From: Nepenthes gracilis
Lineage: Eukaryota > Streptophyta > Magnoliopsida > Caryophyllales > Nepenthaceae
Assembly: GCA_033239525.1 (NCBI GenBank)
Contig: BSYO01000004.1
Location: forward strand, 10,702,037-10,766,036
DNA: 64,000 nucleotides
Direction of reading: 5' to 3'
Part shown: piece after piece, positions 59,906 to 64,000 of the stretch
Numbering within the stretch: position 1 is the stretch's first letter
Layout: each line of letters begins with the position of its first letter
Program-made: the position numbers and the translations under genes
Notes under the pieces: model-generated
The model's input: the letters and a program-made list of their open reading frames with translations, nothing else
What the model was told of the DNA's origin: nothing
Databases searched by the model: none

Positions 59906-61851
59906 TTACTTCTCCTTGATAACTCCTTGAGCTTTTAAACATTCAGCTTGCAACCCCTCTATGATGCTAGAAGTAGTTGACAAGCATTGTTCAGCCTCAA
60001 GAATCTTGTTGGTTTGGTCTCCAACTATGGAAGTTTGATCGGCATAATTACGAGACCTACTTATCCGCTCAGCCAACTCGTTCTCAAGTTGGATTGATCG
60101 ATCATGAAAGAATGATGCTTCAGCTTTGACAGTCCTAGCTATAAATGCCAGGTCCCAAACTATAGAAGGATTAACGTACGATGAGTATAGGTTTGCAATC
60201 TCCATATCTTGGTTATAAAGCCTATTTCTAATAAGATGCACATGATTCTAAGATTGTAAAAGAAGCAAGTTTTGATCTCAATAATTAAAAAGACGAATGA
60301 ATAGTTTGAATTTAAGGTTTTAAAAGATACCCCTTAGGTTGGGCAACCCTCCCTGGGTGTAGAATTCGATAGTGATCCCTTTGAGCTAGAATTCAAAGTA
60401 AATGAATATCTACAACAATGGAGGGGCAATGATTTATGGTACAATGGAGGCTCAAAACATGGGCACATTGTGAAGCCGCAAAATTCACTAGCACCACAAG
60501 AAGGCAACAAAGAATAACTGTGATCTCTCAAACCACATTAACACTATTTTGGAGTGGCTTCTCGAGTTGCAAAAGGTATAAAAATTAGTTTACTCAATGT
60601 TAGAGACCTTGGTAAGCTTGGAGTCCCAAACTTAGAAAGGATAGGAAAATTAACTGGCTCATCCTCATGTAAGGATTGAAGATGAGAGAGTCTTGCTCCT
60701 CCCTCAAAGTGATATTGAGAATCCCTTCTTCCAAGTCAAAAGTGGGCATCTCCTCTGAGAATTAGGAAGTTAAAGAGGCAAAACTAGGGTTGACCTGTGG
60801 GAAGATCCTTCAGTAGTCTTCTTAGCTATCTTAAAACAAACCAAATCAACAATTATTAAGACCTCATCATCATTTGAATGAGGCTATGAAGTAGATACTT
60901 CCTTGACTCCAGACCAATGGATTTTAGCTCAAAGAGGGAAATTAATAGAGAGGCCACCCCTTTTTCTTTTTTAGGGATAGGCTGGCATGTCGGCGGTAGC
61001 CCCTCCTCTAAGAATAACATACCAATTGATGTCATATAAGACATCATGGATCAAGAAGCTACATGGTTTATTCAACTTAGCCACATTTACCTCAAAGAGG
61101 TCAATTTGAGATTCAGTTATGAAATGTTCATTGTCTAGAATCCGACCAAAAAATACAGTATTAATATCACTCTAATTATTAGACAAAATCCAGTTATTGA
61201 AAGATCTAATGAAAAAAATTCAATCTTTCAATTCTTCATTGAATCTGATTTCCTACCACTCATTTTAAACCTTTCTTAGGGGTTAGAAGATCCGGTCACT
61301 CTCCTGATTAAAAGAAGGACCACCTTGACTATTTGGGCATCTAAATATGAGACCTCATTGACGAAAGAAAATGCATAATGAAACAATATAACTAATGGCA
61401 TAGGTGTAGAGATGTACGACTAGAATTTCTAAAGTTTTCATTATTTCAACAAATTTCCTACTAAAAGGAATTTAGAGGCTGCCTTTTAGGTGAGCCTCAT
61501 TGATGACCATAAAGCCATCCCTCAGACAAAATGATCTAAAAAGGAACAGTAAAAGGAATGTTGTATTAGTCATAAATGTTCACCACATGGTCTATGGCAA
61601 GATAGGAAGCAATGTTGGCGACACCTTTCAAATTGTTTCGTAGAGCCATTAAAAGCAAGACAAGTGAAGGAATCAGAAATTTGATGCTCAAATATAAGTC
61701 GAGAAGAACCCAAAGTTGGGGTTTGAAATGAAGAGTGAGATGTTAGAATTTGAAAGGGCAATTGTAGGGGAAAACGATGTGTTTTGACTTTCAATTCTAA
61801 TCCAAATGACATGTTACTCAAGTAATGACATATTTCTCCATTTTCTGTCAT
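59906..61851 (-). pseudogene. Antisense ORF of a Tat-like gypsy element, broken
   Basis: Minus-strand relic between integrase and the right LTR-like repeat. N-terminal piece 61851-61570 starts MTENGEICHYLSNMSFGLEL. Next, near 61,535-61,270, FMVINEAHLKGSL and PFSRKFVEIMKTLEI resemble the 'putative gypsy type transposon' domain. The last piece (60241-59906) is a heptad-like coiled coil (SIQLENELAERISRSRNYAD). Tat-lineage elements are known to carry such an antisense ORF here. Stops and frame changes separate the pieces. Confidence 0.6.
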
Positions 61852-62109
61852 GATGTAGTTAATAAGTTATTTTTATCATAAAAGTAATGATGGTGATGAT
61901 ATCATTACACAAAGTTGATAAAATTACATTCCAAAGGTTCAGTTGGTTTCAAAAGACAAATTTGGTTGACCTGATGTTACGTCTTAATACCAAACCCAAA
62001 TAATGATTAGTAAGATCATTCCATTAACAAATTAATAAATCCAATTAACGATAGATATGACCTAGAAGTCGATTTTAAAATCAACCCAAAGATAAAATAA
62101 ATAATCTAA

Positions 62110-63000
62110 TCACAGGACCTGAAATACCATATCATCAGGTGACTAGAATACAAACTATATCAAGATATTGACACATACGTAAGGAGCTTTGTTTATGCCA
62201 AAATCAGAATAACTGAATAACTATATAAGAAAATTTGAATCCAACTACATTACTCATAAAAATATAACAATAATTAAATAGTTATGAAACCAATTAACTA
62301 AAATGAAAGAAACTCATTCTATGACAACTATTTTAAAACAAAATACATATGATTCCTTCCAAATCCTAATTTAATTTATCTCAATTCAGCTCCTCAGCCG
62401 TAATTCTTATCTGTAAGTGTCCGAGCCTACTATTTTAAAAGGGACTAACAAAAAATAAAAATAAAAGTGAGTTTAAAACTCAACAAAATATATAATTACA
62501 CAATAAAACATATAATTTATATTGAAACATGTTGAAAGAAATAATTGATCGAATTCAAATACAATGTCATGATTTTCATAACAAACATGTATAGCTTTTA
62601 AAATTTTTCCATTCTAAATCAAAATGTGCCATGCAAATAATGTTCAAACATACTGATTCTTATGAACCAAGGGCCAGTAGATCATTACTGATAAAGAAGC
62701 GGATAATTGAAACCCAAATTATATTTATTTTCACACAATCAAATGTTTCATACTACTATTTAAGATTTGTAAGTGGGTCGTCATATATATAACACTAGAG
62801 ATAGGGTCAAACACAACTTTCTCTTGTGGATGATAGATTCGAATATCAATTATCACTATAATATATTAAGATATGTTATAATATACTACCGCTGATTTTT
62901 TTATATTGGTCTGATATATAAATAAATAAAAACTCTATACAATTATAAATAATATTATATTTTCTCATCCCAAAAAAATATTTCTAGCTCTTTGATAAAT
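62110..63000 (-). repeat. LTR-like direct repeat, copy 2
   Basis: Partner of 55730-56725, same orientation. It continues to the right into a region resembling, in reverse, the old LTR-like promoter modules at 34.0-34.5 kb. Confidence 0.55.
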
Positions 63001-64000
63001 TATTGATTTTTCTTTAATTTTCAACAATTTCTTTTCATGTACTATATGAAATCTATACAAGAACATAAACATGTTTATTTTAAAACATGCAATGTTATAT
63101 TTTGAAATTTTCCAACATAAGGGCTGTTTTGTATCAAGAAATGATAGAAAATCAGTAGAAATTTTCTAGTTTTAATATTTTAGTTCAAACGACATGCTTG
63201 CATGGGCAAATTATAATAAATTTAATATATATAAGGCATATACTTGAGAGTTTATAACATGTTGAATATTATGTACAAAATTCATAATATATAGGAGCAT
63301 TAAATTAGAGTTTCAACACATGTATAAACATAATTATAGAGAAATAACTTGATAACACTATATATATGAACTAAGAATATGAATTTTATAAAAATTATAA
63401 AGAATAGGAGTGAGAATTCATGCATGTGAAGTCTAAATATTTTAGCTATGAAAATGTGACAAGTATGAAAATTTGGAATAATAAATACTCAATGAAGTAG
63501 GAAAAGATTAGTAACAAAGGAAAGAATTGGATTGCACTTACCTTAACTTTAATTTTACCAAAATTTTGTATTGATTTACTTTAATTGTCCTTCTCTAACT
63601 TTCTCTCTCTTATTTTATTCTCTTTCTCTCTCCTCTTAAAATCTAGCAAAAAATAACTAAAAATCAGTTGGACAAGACTTATGTAGTAGACTGGTGTACA
63701 TGCACTCATAAGGCACGCATCGGTCACCGCGGGCAAATATTGTGATGTATGAGCATCACATTAGGTGCGCATTGGGTGTTAACATTCTATCACAGCATGA
63801 TCAAGCATCCCTCGAGCATATATCGAGTATAAGCAATCTGTAAAGCGTGCTCAAGATTCGGTTAGATATCAGTCAGGTACAACCCTTCTACCCAGAACAC
63901 ATCATGCGCGCGTCAGATGCTGATCAAGTATTATTTAACTCAATGTGACTCGATTCAAAATTAACTTTGACCCAATTTTCTTTCTTTAACTTCAATTTTA
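63001..64000 (-). mobile_element. Inverted LTR-like promoter region, runs off the window
   Basis: Read on the minus strand, GC-rich words with CGCGCG, CTCGAG and GCACCTAATGTGATGC lead to GAGTGCATGTACACC, then TTTTTAGTTATTTTTTGC and a GA-rich leader. This is the same order as 34,200-34,450 on plus. No terminus lies inside the window. Confidence 0.5.

Overview
The window is nuclear DNA of a flowering plant, most likely a eudicot. The genes have many canonical introns, the families are plant-typical (PRONE-type RopGEF, TSO1/CPP protein), there is an Au-like plant SINE, and the repeats are plant Ty1/copia and Ty3/gypsy elements with initiator-Met tRNA primer sites. The species cannot be named from this sequence.

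Layout. (1) 1-25.6 kb is a gene-bearing segment with three genes. A plus-strand ROP guanine-nucleotide exchange factor lacks its 5' end (1-3959, seven exons, one with an unusual GC splice donor). A minus-strand tesmin/TSO1-like CXC protein is complete (17041-6524, eight exons, 596 aa). A minus-strand RanBP2-type zinc-finger protein rich in Arg/Gly/Pro is complete (25520-19117, three exons, 366 aa, one 4.6-kb intron). Exon borders were set by hand from splice signals, phase and family similarity; all phases agree. (2) 25.6-36 kb holds eroded repeats: a LINE-like relic, a palindromic MITE-like element carrying a long ATT microsatellite, a gag-protease relic of Tat-like Ty3/gypsy type, a 51-bp minisatellite and LTR-like promoter fragments. 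(3) 36,070-54,757 is a nested retrotransposon. A Ty3/gypsy chromovirus with 2.1-2.2-kb LTRs is flanked by a perfect AGATT target-site duplication. Its 5' LTR was later split by a 9.6-kb Ty1/copia element of Sirevirus type (37,933-47,516), flanked by CCTTT/GCTTT. (4) 54.8-64 kb is again old repeat: an RNase H-integrase relic, a minus-strand antisense ORF relic and LTR-like repeats.

The nesting order is older LTR-like sequence, then gypsy, then copia. By eye the copia LTR pair is less diverged than the gypsy pair, which fits this order. Both elements are dead. Nearly all in-frame stops can be read as C-to-T or G-to-A changes, as expected from methylated plant repeats. The most unusual points are a splice-acceptor-like site directly before the extra 3' ORF of the copia element, its four repeated polypurine tracts, and a 100-bp shortfall that removes the TATA region from one gypsy LTR. 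No previously undescribed cellular system was found.
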